Source: Batillaria attramentaria
Lineage: Eukaryota > Mollusca > Gastropoda > Batillariidae
Assembly (NCBI GenBank): GCA_018292915.2
Contig: JACVVK020000529.1
Span: 386,349 to 450,348 of the forward strand
Length of the DNA stretch: 64,000 nucleotides
Direction: 5' to 3'
Below the pieces are notes generated by a model. The model did not search any database, was not told where the DNA came from, and worked only from the letters and a program-made list of their open reading frames with translations. A program made the translations under genes and the position numbers. This document shows, piece by piece, positions 38,314 through 51,039 of this stretch (the first letter of the stretch is position 1; every line of letters begins with the position of its first letter).

Positions 38314-39159
38314 TAACGGTGACTGAGCCTCTCATTGTGGACATTGTCGAGAATTGCACTGGCCGGAGTGGAAACCACCAACCAAAACAGACACAGAGAT
38401 GCGCCAAACGCGAAGATAGTGTTTGGGACTGCGGCTGCCCTTCACACGTGATCATGTGCGAGTCGCTTTGCACTGTGGGGTTGGCGTTACTTAGGTGACG
38501 AGCGCCGCGTCGTGCTCCCAAGTGTGCAAAACGTTACTGTCATGCCGGAATCAGTTTCGATTTGACAAGCGTTTTCCACCAGTATGTGCATAACCCATGG
38601 ACATTAGACGAGAATTTGTACTATGGCCAAATGGTGCAAATTGTATTATCATACAAAGTCGCGCTGTCGTGGTACTTTCGACGCGCATGGCGCTGCTACA
38701 TTGGCGATTCTGACGCCGGGTGCAGTTAGTTCGCTCTGTTTTGTGACTTCGCGACTCAGTTAAAGCGACTGACCTATTCCTCGTGTCATAATTAACTAAC
38801 AGATTACAGCCCACGTGAATGGCCTTGCGAAGTGCTGATGCACTGCTTCTGAAGACTATTGGGGTTTGCTTTGTAAAGAGGACACGCTCTTGCCTAGTTC
38901 CTCTTAGTTCCGTTCCGACACCTAACTTCACTCCTTATCTAGAACTCCCTCCCTTCTCAAGTTATCCCGGTCGGGCCAACTCAGTCCCAGCCTTCAGACG
39001 TCACCGTGAAAGCTGCCCTCCTGAGTTTTAACTCTTAATATCTGCTAACGGTTTTTTGTCCCTGTTATAACTTTGTCTACCATCCTGCGCACGTGCGCTG
39101 TGGACATTCCTCAGACTGTTGAGGTTTTCGCACGACGCCGCTAGAGGAGAAGAAGCTAA

Positions 39160-40077
39160 GGCCGCGTCCACATGAAAAGCGGTTGAGCCGCGCTGTAGCC
39201 GCGCTGCGGAAATAGTAATAGAGTTTATTGTTGGAGTGGCCACAGGAGTCGCTACCACCGCGCGGTTACCGCGAGCTCACTGCGGCTAGCGTCGAGCGGT
39301 GGTAATATTCCAAACAATTATCACCGCTCAAAGCTCGCGGTGGCCGGCCTAAAAATAGATGTGATGTTTTTTTTTTGTTTTTTTTTTTAACGTGATGGGG
39401 GTGAGCGGTGGTCTGGTAGCGCGTCGGATTTAGCGGCTGCGCTACTGAATGGCCGTCACCAATGTCACGGCGATTAAGCGTGGCTTCGAGCCCAGGTCGA
39501 GCTTGTGATATGTGATACCGGTTTTTCGTGGCTGCCGAGCTGCTCATCGGGGGAGGCAGCCCGAATTTCCCGAAAGGGATAATAAAGTAAATAAACAAAC
39601 CAAAAAAACACCCCCCCCCCCCCCAAAAAAAAAGAAAAAAAAAAGACAAAAACAAAAAAAACGTCTTTTGTGTCTTTCTTTCGCAACGTTAGTGCTTGCA
39701 GAAGAAGCTGCTTTTGAAAATGACATACGCCGACCAAACCTAATCTCTGTCATCAAAAAGAATTCCTCGCCGTATATATGGCGATGGTTCAGACAACTCT
39801 GAAAGTAAGAGATACCTCCTCTCTGCCATTTTGATTCTGTCTATGAACAGATATTACAACAAACCGTGCACAGCTAGCGGCAGGCTAGCATAAAACTAGC
39901 TACGGCAGTTATTCATGTGGCCACGCAAGCTTTAACCAGCAGCGCAGCTGGCTACTCTCTAGCTAGCCGCTAGCTATCACCGCCTTTGGTGTGGCCACCC
40001 ACCGCTCACTGCTCAACAGCTCGCTTACCGCTAACTCACAGCGCGGCTACAGCACAGCTTGTCATCTGGACGAACCC
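39160..40077. mobile_element. second TAA-flanked MITE, 918 bp, with nested SINE
   Basis: The left end reads GGCCGCGTCCACATGAAAAG and the complement of the right end GGGTTCGTCCAGATGACAAG, an imperfect inverted repeat followed in both arms by the shared CTGTAGCCGCGCTG. TAA flanks both ends (39,157-39,159 and 40,078-40,080), again Harbinger-like. The interior is full of GGTGGCCAC and AGCGGTAAGCG-like repeats in both orientations. A tRNA-derived SINE (39,398-39,590) with poly-C/poly-A behind it sits inside, so the MITE is older. No transposase frame is present. Confidence 0.72.
39398..39590 (+). mobile_element. SINE-B, tRNA-derived, nested in the 918-bp MITE
   Basis: GGTGAGCGGTGGTCTGGTAG, GGCTTCGAGCCCAGGTCGAG (B box), GTGATACCGGTTTTTCGTGG and GCAGCCCGAATTTCCCGAAA define this copy. 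It ends GGGATAATAAAGTAAATAAA and is followed by poly-C and poly-A. Its position inside the MITE dates it as the younger insertion. Confidence 0.78.
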
Positions 40078-40596
40078 TAAGGCATTAATGCCGATGGAGT
40101 TTGCCCACTGGCAGCCTTTTCGGGCATGTTCTGACCACAGGTACCACTTATATAAAAATGCAAAACAAACAAACAAACAAACAAACGGACAACTGCGACA
40201 AAAAAGTTGTGTATTGCTGTTGCTTTGTTTTGCTGCCTCATGAGCTGGTCGGTTCATCGTGGCCCGTACGGAGGACTACGCTTTCTGTTATTATTTCGCC
40301 CTGTTGGAGGTACATGTATTCTTCATGATGACAATAACGTGACCCAACAGACGCTGAGAGGAAAATAACTCGACGATAGACATCACGAGCTGCTGGGTAT
40401 TTTCCTCCCAGCTTGAACCAGATTATTTCTATGATATATATGAAATATATAAATGTGCTTAAGTGCACTGAAATTCGACACGCTGTGAATGCATATGTTG
40501 TGACCCCAAAGGGCAGTGTTGTCATATTTCAACGTCCTTCTCTGTCAGATGATCTCTCTTTTTCTGTCTCTTTTTTGTTTTTCTTTCTCTCTTTTT

Positions 40597-42150
<1,554 letters not shown>

Positions 42151-42410
42151 GAACCGGGATAGAGCGAGCTGGTAGAGCGCTGGACTTTCAATGCTTGGGT
42201 CTTGAGTTCGAATCGCGGTTGAGATTTTTTAAAATGTGCTCCGTTTTGGCGGGGGAGGAGGGGTTGTTGTTGTTGCTGTTGTTGTTTGGTGTTTTTTGTG
42301 TGTTTGTTTGTTGTTGTTTTTGTTTTTAGTGTTGTTGTTGTTGTTGTTTTGTTTTTTTTTGAGGGGGGGGTGTTTTTTCTTTCTTTGTTTGTTGTTGTTT
42401 TGTTCGTTTG

Positions 42411-42485
<75 letters not shown>

Positions 42486-42549
42486 GGGGGGTTAACCCCG
42501 TCTTTGTTATCACTATTACTGATGTGGTGGAAAAGGACGTTAACAGTTG
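42151..42549 (+). mobile_element. SINE-A copy split by T-rich and (GT)n expansion
   Basis: The head (AACCGGGATAGAGCGAGCTG, then GAGTTCGAATCGCGG) ends near 42,225. The body resumes at CCCCGTCTTTGTTATCAC (42,496) and ends AAAGGACGTTAACAG. Between them lie about 270 bp of GTT-rich DNA, poly-T, poly-G and a 67-bp (GT)n tract. Confidence 0.75.
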
Positions 42550-44099
42550 GTGGTGAGCAACAACAAGCAAACACAGCTCGCGTCGACTGTGACGTCACCA
42601 CCACCACCTAAGTCTTAACCACAGTTTGGAAAATTGACGAGTGAGCTTTAACGGCCTTTTTCCAGATGACATTAGGAGTCCATCTTTCAGTTTGGACCCT
42701 AAAACCTGCGTTCAAGGCGGACTGGCGCACCACATGGCGGCGACAACAGGTCATCGTTTGACGGGTCCTTGTCAGTTTGCCGTTGAATTACGTACCAGAT
42801 CTGTGTTGAAATTGCTGTAATTTTATACGTGTATTAGCCCACTTAGGTCATCAGGAGATGGCCGGCTGCATTAGCAGGGGGACTGAAGTTGGGGAGTTAC
42901 TCAGTGAAATGCCGCGAAATTCTGCGCAGTCTGTGCACGCGATTGGTTGGTTTCTTGCTTGCTTGTTTGGGTTGCTGGAGTTTAACGGCGAAGCGCACGC
43001 TACTGATTAGAGACACTGACGGACCTTTTGGAATTGGGCAGTTCAGGGGTCGGGTGGTGGTGGTGTTGGTGAACGACAGATACTCTAACTAAAGAGTCCA
43101 ATCTGAACACCGTTCTAAAGTTAATTAAGACTGATGGACTGACTGGCTCAGTGACAGCGGCCGAGTCGCCGGGCCCTCTTCTGGACAAATGACGCAAACG
43201 TTCTGCGTAGTTTGGAGTGAATATGCATTACTTATTAAATAGGACCTTTGAAGAATGTAGTACCTTTCCGATGAACAGACCTTGACTGCTCAGCAGTGAC
43301 TCTGTTTTGCTGCAGGACTGTGGAATGGCCGGAGTCCGATGAACGCGGCCCTGGCACTACCTCATATTGGCCTTTGTCGGCCGGCGCAGGCGCTGATGCC
43401 AGAATGTACGGCATTGTGCTCGGCTGGAAGTTCGATAGCGTAACGTGTGTGGCGAAAATAGGAACGTCAATATTTGCACGCTGGCCGCCGGTAGAGTACT
43501 CCTGTCACGGTGCGGTAAATGAGTAATCCTACCTGTTACTACATAGTTCCGTAGTGGCCCATTCAGTTGTGCGACACTGACTGGCAAAACTTCATTTTGT
43601 ATTCTTTACTGACTCGGATTACTAGTTCGGCTTGGTAATTTGCCCGCATCACTGAGTGCCAGTGGCGCAAGGTCAAACAAGCCGGCAAAGCCGGTTGTTT
43701 CAGTTCGTTTTGCTTTTCGGTTAAAAACAACAACAACAACAACTGACAAAAACAAAAGTCGTGTATGGTCACAAGTCATCACCGTGACATCAGTGACTTC
43801 ACTAATGCCAGTGGGCGCCGGGATGACTCGGTGAAGTTCAGTGTCACTAGTACACTATGATCACTGAGAGTGTATGCATGGCCACTCATCAGTAGTCGGC
43901 CTCAGGCTGTTTCGGCCGTTCAGTCAATCACGGTTTCTCCTCAGTCAATGCCTCCGCTCTGCCAGAGACATCAGAAGAGTCTTTTAGCAAGTTCTATGTA
44001 TCAGGTTCTGCCAAGGTAAAAACTGCTTCGCTGTTCTCCGGGACCGTGCCGATCTGAGTAAAATACCAACTTGAACCCGCGGCAACTGATGGCACGGTG
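42550..44099. other. unc-13 upstream region, CAGT/ACTG-rich
   Basis: The tetramers CAGT and ACTG recur densely from about 43,120 to 44,480, with TGACATCA-like and TGACTC-like sites. It may hold enhancers or simply be a decayed short repeat. Confidence 0.4.
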
Positions 44100-44180
44100 A
44101 CTGACTCACTCAGTCATGACTGACTCGTCAACTCACAGGCTCAGTCATGACTGACTCGTCAACTCAGTGAAAGTCACTGT
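44100..44180. repeat. tandem AP-1/CRE-like direct repeat
   Basis: CTCAGTCATGACTGACTCGT with CAACTCA occurs twice in a row. It contains the palindrome CAGTCATGACTG; TGACTCA lies at 44,102-44,108, and TGACTGAGTCA follows at 44,301-44,311. Lies about 0.75 kb before the putative promoter. Confidence 0.6.
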
Positions 44181-44356
44181 CGCCGGCCGACCGGGACTGA
44201 CAGCCGGCCAAGGCCCGGCAAAGTCACTGAGGTTACATTTTAACAGAAACATAAAGCATAGTCATGGTTCTGGCCCAGTAAGCTTACTGCGGACCTGCTC
44301 TGACTGAGTCAGTCTCTGAATAATCATCACTGATACTAGAGTTTCAGTATCGGCCT

Positions 44357-44412
44357 CCCCCCCCCCCCCCCCCCGTCACAGTGACCACCTCAGTCATCAC
44401 ACACACACACCG

Positions 44413-44463
<51 letters not shown>
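44357..44463. repeat. poly-C and (CA)n upstream of unc-13
   Basis: A run of about 18 Cs, then GTCACAGTGACC and (CA)n to 44,463, about 400 bp before the putative promoter. Confidence 0.95.
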
Positions 44464-44465
<2 letters not shown>

Positions 44466-44865
44466 CAGTCAGTATTTTAGCTTATCGTCCACGGCAAACC
44501 TATATGTATGCCATTTTTTTACCGAAAGACACGGGTGATGGGGGCGGGGGCAGCTCCGTCATTGCATCAGTGCCACTTTCGATCCCACTGCTTTTGGCCT
44601 CTGCTCAGTTTTGCAGGTTCTCAGTCCGGCAGTGCGGGCTCGATTCGACCACTTCCTCGTGTGCTGCCAGCAAGAGCCCGATGAAACAGACTCCGTAAAC
44701 AATGAAATCTTTACCGCTCTAGTTTACTGTTGTACAAACACCACCGAGCACCGTCCTGTGACGATATCACACAAATCAATAGCGCGAAATCAGATTTGCG
44801 TGTCCGCCAGAGATAGAGTGAATGGATGCAGCGTATCATGAATATTGATGAGGCGTTATGATTAG

Positions 44866-45035
44866 TCCGACGTCACACAAGATGGCCGCCGTTGCTGGCT
44901 GCGAGCGAACGCCGCCACCGAACGCTTCTGTTTTCAGTAACTACCGAAGCCTCCAACATGTAGCTTACTCGTGTGGGAGTATACCAGCAGAATGTGACTC
45001 CTAAACGCATTGGAGTTTATGTGTTAGACTGAATT
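44866..45035 (+). promoter_or_regulatory. putative unc-13 core promoter and 5' UTR
   Basis: This is the CpG-rich segment just before the unc-13 start codon. It contains a CRE-like GACGTCAC at 44,869-44,876, followed at once by AAGATGGCCGCC (44,879-44,890), which matches the YY1-type element often found at or just downstream of animal transcription starts. No TATA box is evident. The transcription start is not visible directly. An upstream reading frame begins inside the YY1-like motif and is listed separately. The promoter role is inferred from motifs and position only. Confidence 0.5.
44882..45004 (+). CDS. upstream ORF (uORF) before unc-13, 40 codons
   Basis: A 40-codon frame starts at 44,882 in a strong initiation context (A at -3, G at +4) and stops at TAA 45,002-45,004, 31 bases before the unc-13 ATG at 45,036. 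The peptide begins MAAVAGCERTPPP and resembles no family I know. The ATG overlaps a YY1-like AAGATGGCCGCC motif, so it may be a DNA element rather than a translated codon. If transcription starts upstream of 44,882, this uORF would be expected to reduce initiation at the main start, whose context is weaker (A at -3, T at +4). Confidence 0.35.
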   Translation: MAAVAGCERTPPPNASVFSNYRSLQHVAYSCGSIPAECDS

Positions 45036-45057
45036 ATGTCCCTGTTGTGTGTTTGTG
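45036..45057 (+). CDS. unc-13: unc-13 exon 1 (coding part)
   Basis: The start codon at 45,036 opens MSLLCVC and the exon ends in phase 1 (G) before the donor GTGAGT at 45,058. This start was chosen because MSLLCV is the conserved beginning of Munc13-type C2A proteins and because the phase fits exon 2, giving V then KKA. Only 22 coding bases lie here, so gene finders could easily miss it. The next in-frame codons after the donor run into a stop, which supports splicing at this point. Confidence 0.85.
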
Positions 45058-45291
45058 GTGAGTAGGAAATGTTCTTTTTCCCGCGATTATGAAGGTGTCG
45101 TCTGCTCTGTGAATCTCGGCTGTTTGAAGCGAAGTGTAGGATCTCTTCCAATGGTGACTGGTTCGATTTCCTGGACGGAACCACACAGAGCGTTTCTTGT
45201 TTGACCACTGTGTATCTTTCAGTTTATAATTATTGTGGTGTGTGGCTACGGTTCACCGCCTAATGATGCTTGTTCTCTTGTCTCGTTGCAG

Positions 45292-45321
45292 TGAAGAAAG
45301 CTCGACTGGCTGGCCCTCCCG
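45292..45321 (+). CDS. unc-13: unc-13 exon 2 (30-nt microexon)
   Basis: A 30-nt exon lies between acceptor TTGCAG (ending 45,291) and donor GTAAGT (45,322). Joined to exon 1 it reads V-KKARLAGPP and leaves one base for the next exon, where it completes E of ERFNTYVTL. This is the first beta-strand region of the C2A domain. The 5.6-kb intron that follows is the longest complete intron in the window. Confidence 0.88.
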
Positions 45322-45512
45322 GTAAGTGCATATTATTTTCGTAGCGTAGTCGTGAGTGATTGTCACTGTCGGTGACGAAAGACGCTTGTTGGGTGGCCCC
45401 GCTTTGGCTTTTTATGTTGTACGCTAAATTCTCGTAAGCTGTTAGTAGTGCAGTTGAAGCGCTCCACGGACTCCCTCCCCTCGTGTCCGTTCGTAGACCA
45501 TTGATCAACACA

Positions 45513-45513
45513 A

Positions 45514-45548
<35 letters not shown>

Positions 45549-45821
45549 TTACTTGCTGCATAGCTTTGTTTACTGTGATATCAGTGTACTCTTCTGCGGT
45601 AGTGTGTAAATTGTATTTCACGAAATTTTTCTCAGTAAACTTTATGTTGCTGTTGTTTTCTTGCCACCAAAGTGTTTCAATTAACAACAATGAGCAAGAA
45701 CAAGGAAATACAATACCTCTCACTACATACATTGCACATTTCATCAATTGAAGATTATACAGTCAGGGGTGACCAACTGTTAGAAGTTAATTAGGCCTAT
45801 AATCAGGTAAAAAATTAGGAA

Positions 45822-45859
<38 letters not shown>
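45513..45859. repeat. (CT)n(CA)n and (CA)n in unc-13 intron 2
   Basis: Tracts at 45,513-45,548 and 45,822-45,859, with imperfect CA to about 45,880. Unique A/T-rich intron DNA lies between. Confidence 0.93.
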
Positions 45860-45860
<1 letters not shown>

Positions 45861-48800
45861 ACACACACATACACACACAAACACGACTGAAAGGGCTAAA
45901 AAAAAAAATCATATCCATGAATTGATGAAGCACTAAGCTTCTTGGGGGATTCTAACTTAATCTAAGGAGGACTAGGGCCAGAAAATGCCCACATCAGATA
46001 ACTGATATGTGCCTGTGTGTAACAAGTGAGGAATATGACCAAACATGACAGTTCCGGCTTTGGGAGCCAACTTGGGGCCAGTGGAGCCAAGACGCCTAAC
46101 ATCCATTGGGGACCAGATGACTGCATTGGACACCCCTGAGTACAGACTGTACCCTTTGGCCTGTACTGATTGAAGCTTCCTTGGGTTGACACTTACAGAA
46201 TTTTCCTTACTTCTCATGTTCTGACTTGATGGCCTTGGCCACAGCCATTGTGCTTTACTGGTTGACTGAGAAAATTCCAGTAGGTTATGGCTTTTTACAG
46301 GTCACGGGCTAGTTGTTTTCAATAGGACTGAGTTGGCTTGTCCCTGAGTAATTGCAGTGGCCTGGCTAAAGGACTGAATATAATGCACTCCTGGGATTTC
46401 AGAAACATCTCTTAACTTTGTACCTGAAAATAGTGGAACAGATTGACAGTATCAGTTTTTCACTACTTTTACCATAAGATTTAAAATTTTACACAGCAAA
46501 GCACATTGGAGACTTTTTTTTTAACACGGGACATTCCTTCAGCAAGGTTATCACCATACCTGCTAAGTACATGTTGTATGTGTTCTGAGAAAATATTTTG
46601 ACTTTGAGAGCTTGGACATCAGTCTAGGTGGACATTTTCTTTACTTATTATTTATCTGTATCCGGTACCTTTGTTCAGCTGAACAAGAAGCTTGGAGTCA
46701 TTCAGAGGCTGCCTTTGGTGTAGAAATTACTCTCACATTAATCTTACACCTGCGTCTCAGACAATTTGGGAATACCGTATGTGCAAGTCCCGAGTGACTC
46801 ATTCGAACATAAGGAGAGAAACAGCTGCTGTTTCGACTTTGAGTTTCAATCATTAGGTACCTGCTTTAATGCAGTGCAAGTTTCCCAAAGCGATGTTCTG
46901 TACAGATACAAGGTTGATTTAACACCTTTGTCGTAAAATCCTTGTGTTCTGTCGTGGTGTGCTATATTGAATGAAGATTATGACTGACCTGGGGGTGTGG
47001 ATGTGTAGAGGTTTGTCCACTGTAATGATGATTTTGAAGATGAGGGAACTGACCAAAAGGCGCGTTAAAATAATAAAAATTTTAACCCAGTCAGGAATCA
47101 AACATTTGGACCTTCTGAGGCCAAGTCACTGCCAGCATCTGTGTGCAGAAGCAGTTGCATCATCCACTTGTCTTCTAGTCCTACAGATTTCAACATGAAC
47201 ATCTCTTTCACATATATATGGCACAGGCCACGTGACCCACCCGTACGATTTGCCACAGCAAGTCTGCTGACAGCTTTGTTACTCTTGAGAACGTCCACTA
47301 AATTCTTCAAGGACAGTGCCGTTGTTCCTACATTTGTCTCATGCAACTGCCCTTTACCCTTTGGTGACACAGACAATTGTGGCTGCCTTGCAGATCAATA
47401 CCGTAGCAACTGGCAGTTGTAGGGCTAGTAAAAGTAGATGCAGAGGAGCTTGGTGAACTGCCCTTGTTGTGTTACACTGGATGAGCCGTACTCGCCAAAG
47501 CACACATCAAAAATTTATGTTGATCGTAAATCCATCCATTGATATGTACCTATTTTTGCCTGTTACACAAATAGTTGACAGTTATCATAGTCATAGTTAT
47601 AACGCCAGTTATTGATGTCAGAGTAATGTATACAGGCAAGATGTAATTGATAAGTCAGAGCAAGGTAAAAATGCAAGTATCTTCCCAAATATGTTATCCA
47701 CTATTTCACCTTGCCATTCCATATTTTCAAGACATAGGTTGCCTTCAAATGATATTGCTGTCAGAATATACCATTGCCAATTTGTTGGTGGTTAAAAACA
47801 TGGTGTGGTCATGAAACTTAGTGTCTGTCATTCACTGTCAGGGCACCATATGATGGGTTGCAGTATTTAATAGCAGAAGAAACCCAAGAAACATCCTTTT
47901 TAGTTTGATATAAATTCTTTCAGCCATCAGCATAACTGCAAAAACCTTTATTTCCTGTAGTTGCATTATTTTATCATCCATTGTCTATAGAACATTTCCT
48001 AATAAATCTTTCAGTGCTTGACAGTGGTTTTCTTTAAAATAGTGAAGCACTAAAATAGAGGATTTGTTCATGTGGCGAAATTCTGCCAATAAAACCATAC
48101 ACAGCGGCAGGTATACATGTTACCGGCTGGTTTCTCCAGGAGAGCCCAGATTGACTGGCAGATTGGCTCAGGGTATGATTACTATGGCGAAGCTGAGCAA
48201 CAGATGGGACTGCTCATTTTCTCTTTCAGGTGTTGCAAATAAATATTCTATAAATCATGTGCCACAGCAGATACACGTCAGGTCGGGAATCTGAATGAGC
48301 GCTGGAGCCATTGATCACAGTGCACTTGGGTAACCTGGCCTTAGTTTGACCACACTGACGCAGTACGTCGAGGATGATGCAGTCGCAACTCACAGTGAAT
48401 TCAGTAAATATTGCCTCCTTGTCATAGATGTGGACTGATTTTCAAACACACCTGCGGGAGTTGCGTTAATAATGAGTACCATAAAATATGCCGGCATTCA
48501 TCAACATGGATTTGTATAGTGTGCACTGTCTAAAAGTTATTATCGCATGTATTGCAAAACCTAGCAACAGCTTATCCAGGAGATCCTGGCCATTTATTGT
48601 GTCCTGCCCCTCATAAAGTGTCAAGTGCCGGTAACAGAAGTGTTGTTCTCTGTCTCTGGGTCTGAGGCAACGATTTGCACACTGAGGTGACACCAGACTA
48701 GACTGCAAGTTTTGTTGTTGTTGTTTTTTTAAAAAAAATATTTCAACATAATGCATTGAAAGTCAAGTCACCAGTTTGGTGTTTTAACAGACCTACCTAT

Positions 48801-50941
48801 CCTCTTCGCGTAATCTAGTTTGCCGTGATATTGCTTAGTAATTTTGGGAAGCGAGCGTGTGTGGCTATTTATTACTGTTAAGCTGCTTTTCAAACCTTTC
48901 TGGCTGTGACCCTGCTACCGAATTCAGACACGTATCCCGCGGACACCACTCTTCTTTGTGCTGGTTGCCTTTTTCTTTGTTGTTTTATTTCATTAAATTA
49001 TAATTTCCCTGCCTTTTTATACTGTTTTGTGTGAATGTGATCCCAGAAAGGTCTGCAATCAATTTGTTAAGGGCAAGTAAATTATTAAAACAATCTTTCA
49101 TAAGTCCAGAAACCTCATATGCATCGTTGGTTTTTGTTTTGACCAGGAATTTCTTCTGGAATGTACATTTTAAACTGTCAGTTGCTTAGTAATCGTTCAC
49201 ATTTTCCTACTGCTGTAGCTCCTGATACGTATGTCTCTGCTAAAAGACACTTAGACAGGCAGTGTGCCCAGAATATGTTCTAGCTAACGACAACCATGTT
49301 ACATGGAAAGTACACACCGTGCATCAACGACAAGCATCCCTAGTCCACGGAACGACCCTGCCTCTGGCTGTAGACAGGAGTTAATGTCTGCTATTAGCCC
49401 TGACCTGGTACTCTCCAACCATGAATAATTTACCTGGGATCGGGCTAAAGACCACAGCACAGTAATAACAGAGATGAAATAGCTGGATGACCGTCGCTCG
49501 GAGCGGGCTGAATCAGCATCAGCAGAAACACTGCGATGTAGATTATGCTGTATTACCACACTGAAAATGAAAGACAGGAGGCAGCGTAACAGTGTATGGA
49601 AGTTCACCATGATGAACTCTTAGGCAAGGTCTTACACTTCGCACAAGTGTTACGTAACTGTCATTGGTTTCGGATAAACAGAGATCTGATCGTAGATTAT
49701 TTCTGGATTGCTTGATGCATGTTCATCTATTGCAGTTCAGGTGCACAGGTATGCTTTATGAAAGGTCATCAGAAAACTTCCTGAACTGTGACATCAGGAC
49801 CTTTTCACTATTTCAGAACTGCTGTCAAGGGATATATATCAGAATCGATGATGATGGATCTGTCCATAGGTGTGGAATATCCATCGAGGCTGACTAAACA
49901 TCAGGCTAAAACACATGCACACGGGTATGTGTGTGCACACATACGCAGGCAGACACACAGGTGTGTGCAGATACACGTGTGCACACTTGGCAATAATAGA
50001 AGGGAAATTTTAGAAATACAGCAGTATTTTGTACTTGGTTGTATCATCACCATGATTTAGTTTACAGAGGTGTGTGTAGATCATACAGTGTACCATAGTC
50101 ATATATATATAGATCTAGAGTTTTTGTATTCGCTGTCATGGTAATATAAGTATTAGTGATAAAAATCACTGACAGGATTACACAGCAAAGTTGACGCGTC
50201 AGGAAGGTGCAGGAGAAGAGAAGAGGCATGGTTTTGATTTATGGTTTTAGGGTGTTTTGAAGAGAGGTTGATTGTCGCATACTTGGTAAACCCCTGGTGA
50301 ATGCCTGCATTGAAATTTGGTGCAGGTGAAGGGATAACAGAGACATACATGTTATGTGTGTCTCTGGGGATAAGAACAGACCTCTGCCACATAATGTGAC
50401 AGTCGTGAGTGCAGTCTGAGCTGTGTTAGAGCTGATTTGTGTCTGAATAAAAATGCATTCACGTATGATCATTGTCTGCTCACGGCATACATGTACACTT
50501 TACATGTACATGTATACAAGCATGATGTATAAATTTTCTGATAACACTTGGGCATTCCTCTGTACAACTACTTTTACTGTAGTGCATTGAACACAAAGTC
50601 ATGTTAAACTTGTCTTCTCACATACTTTAACTACTTAACACAGGGGAATGTATGTCCAAAATTCAAGACAAAATCACAGAACAGGACAGAGGACCTTTCT
50701 TTAGTGTTTGTGTGTGTGTTTACAAATAATACATGTATATGCAGCCATTTTGTCCCTCTGTGTGTCAGTGTTTGGAAACAGGACACAGTTTTATTATTTC
50801 AGTGTTTGTCTTCCCTTGTTTGCTTGTGTTTTCCCTGATCCCATGAATTGCAGATTTATAGTACATATATGATATACACATGTATCTAAATTATATGTAT
50901 TGTTAGGATTTTTTTCAGTGTGAATTTTTATCTGTCTGCAG
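45860..50941. other. unc-13 intron 2, CpG-poor
   Basis: A/T-rich, CpG-poor unique DNA rich in TG and CA. No transposon with clear ends was found, and no alternative exon is supported. Confidence 0.6.
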
Positions 50942-51039
50942 AACGCTTCAACACATATGTGACACTGAACTCCAAATGTAAAGTCCACAACCATACAAGT
51001 GAAAGGGAACCTACCTTGCTGGGAGCAAGACTTCCTCTT
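50942..51039 (+). CDS. unc-13: unc-13 exon 3, C2A core, with frame break
   Basis: The acceptor CTGCAG ends at 50,941 and the donor GTGAGT starts at 51,040. The first part reads ERFNTYVTL in the frame set by exon 2. The last part reads NVKSTTIQVKGNLPCWEQDF, typical C2A sequence, but in another frame. The shift lies near 50,970-50,978, where the family would have K-x-Q before NV, and two bases are missing. The exon is 98 nt, whereas phase 1 in and phase 2 out needs 100. As written, the transcript would run into exon 4 out of frame and stop at its first codon. Both splice sites are intact and the neighbouring exons are undamaged, so a consensus error (or a rare allele) is likelier than a dead gene. 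Confidence 0.85.

Noticed and set aside
38819..39031. 70-codon frame with a proline-rich end, considered as a retroelement remnant
   Set aside because: No reverse-transcriptase or endonuclease motif nearby; resemblance too vague to call.
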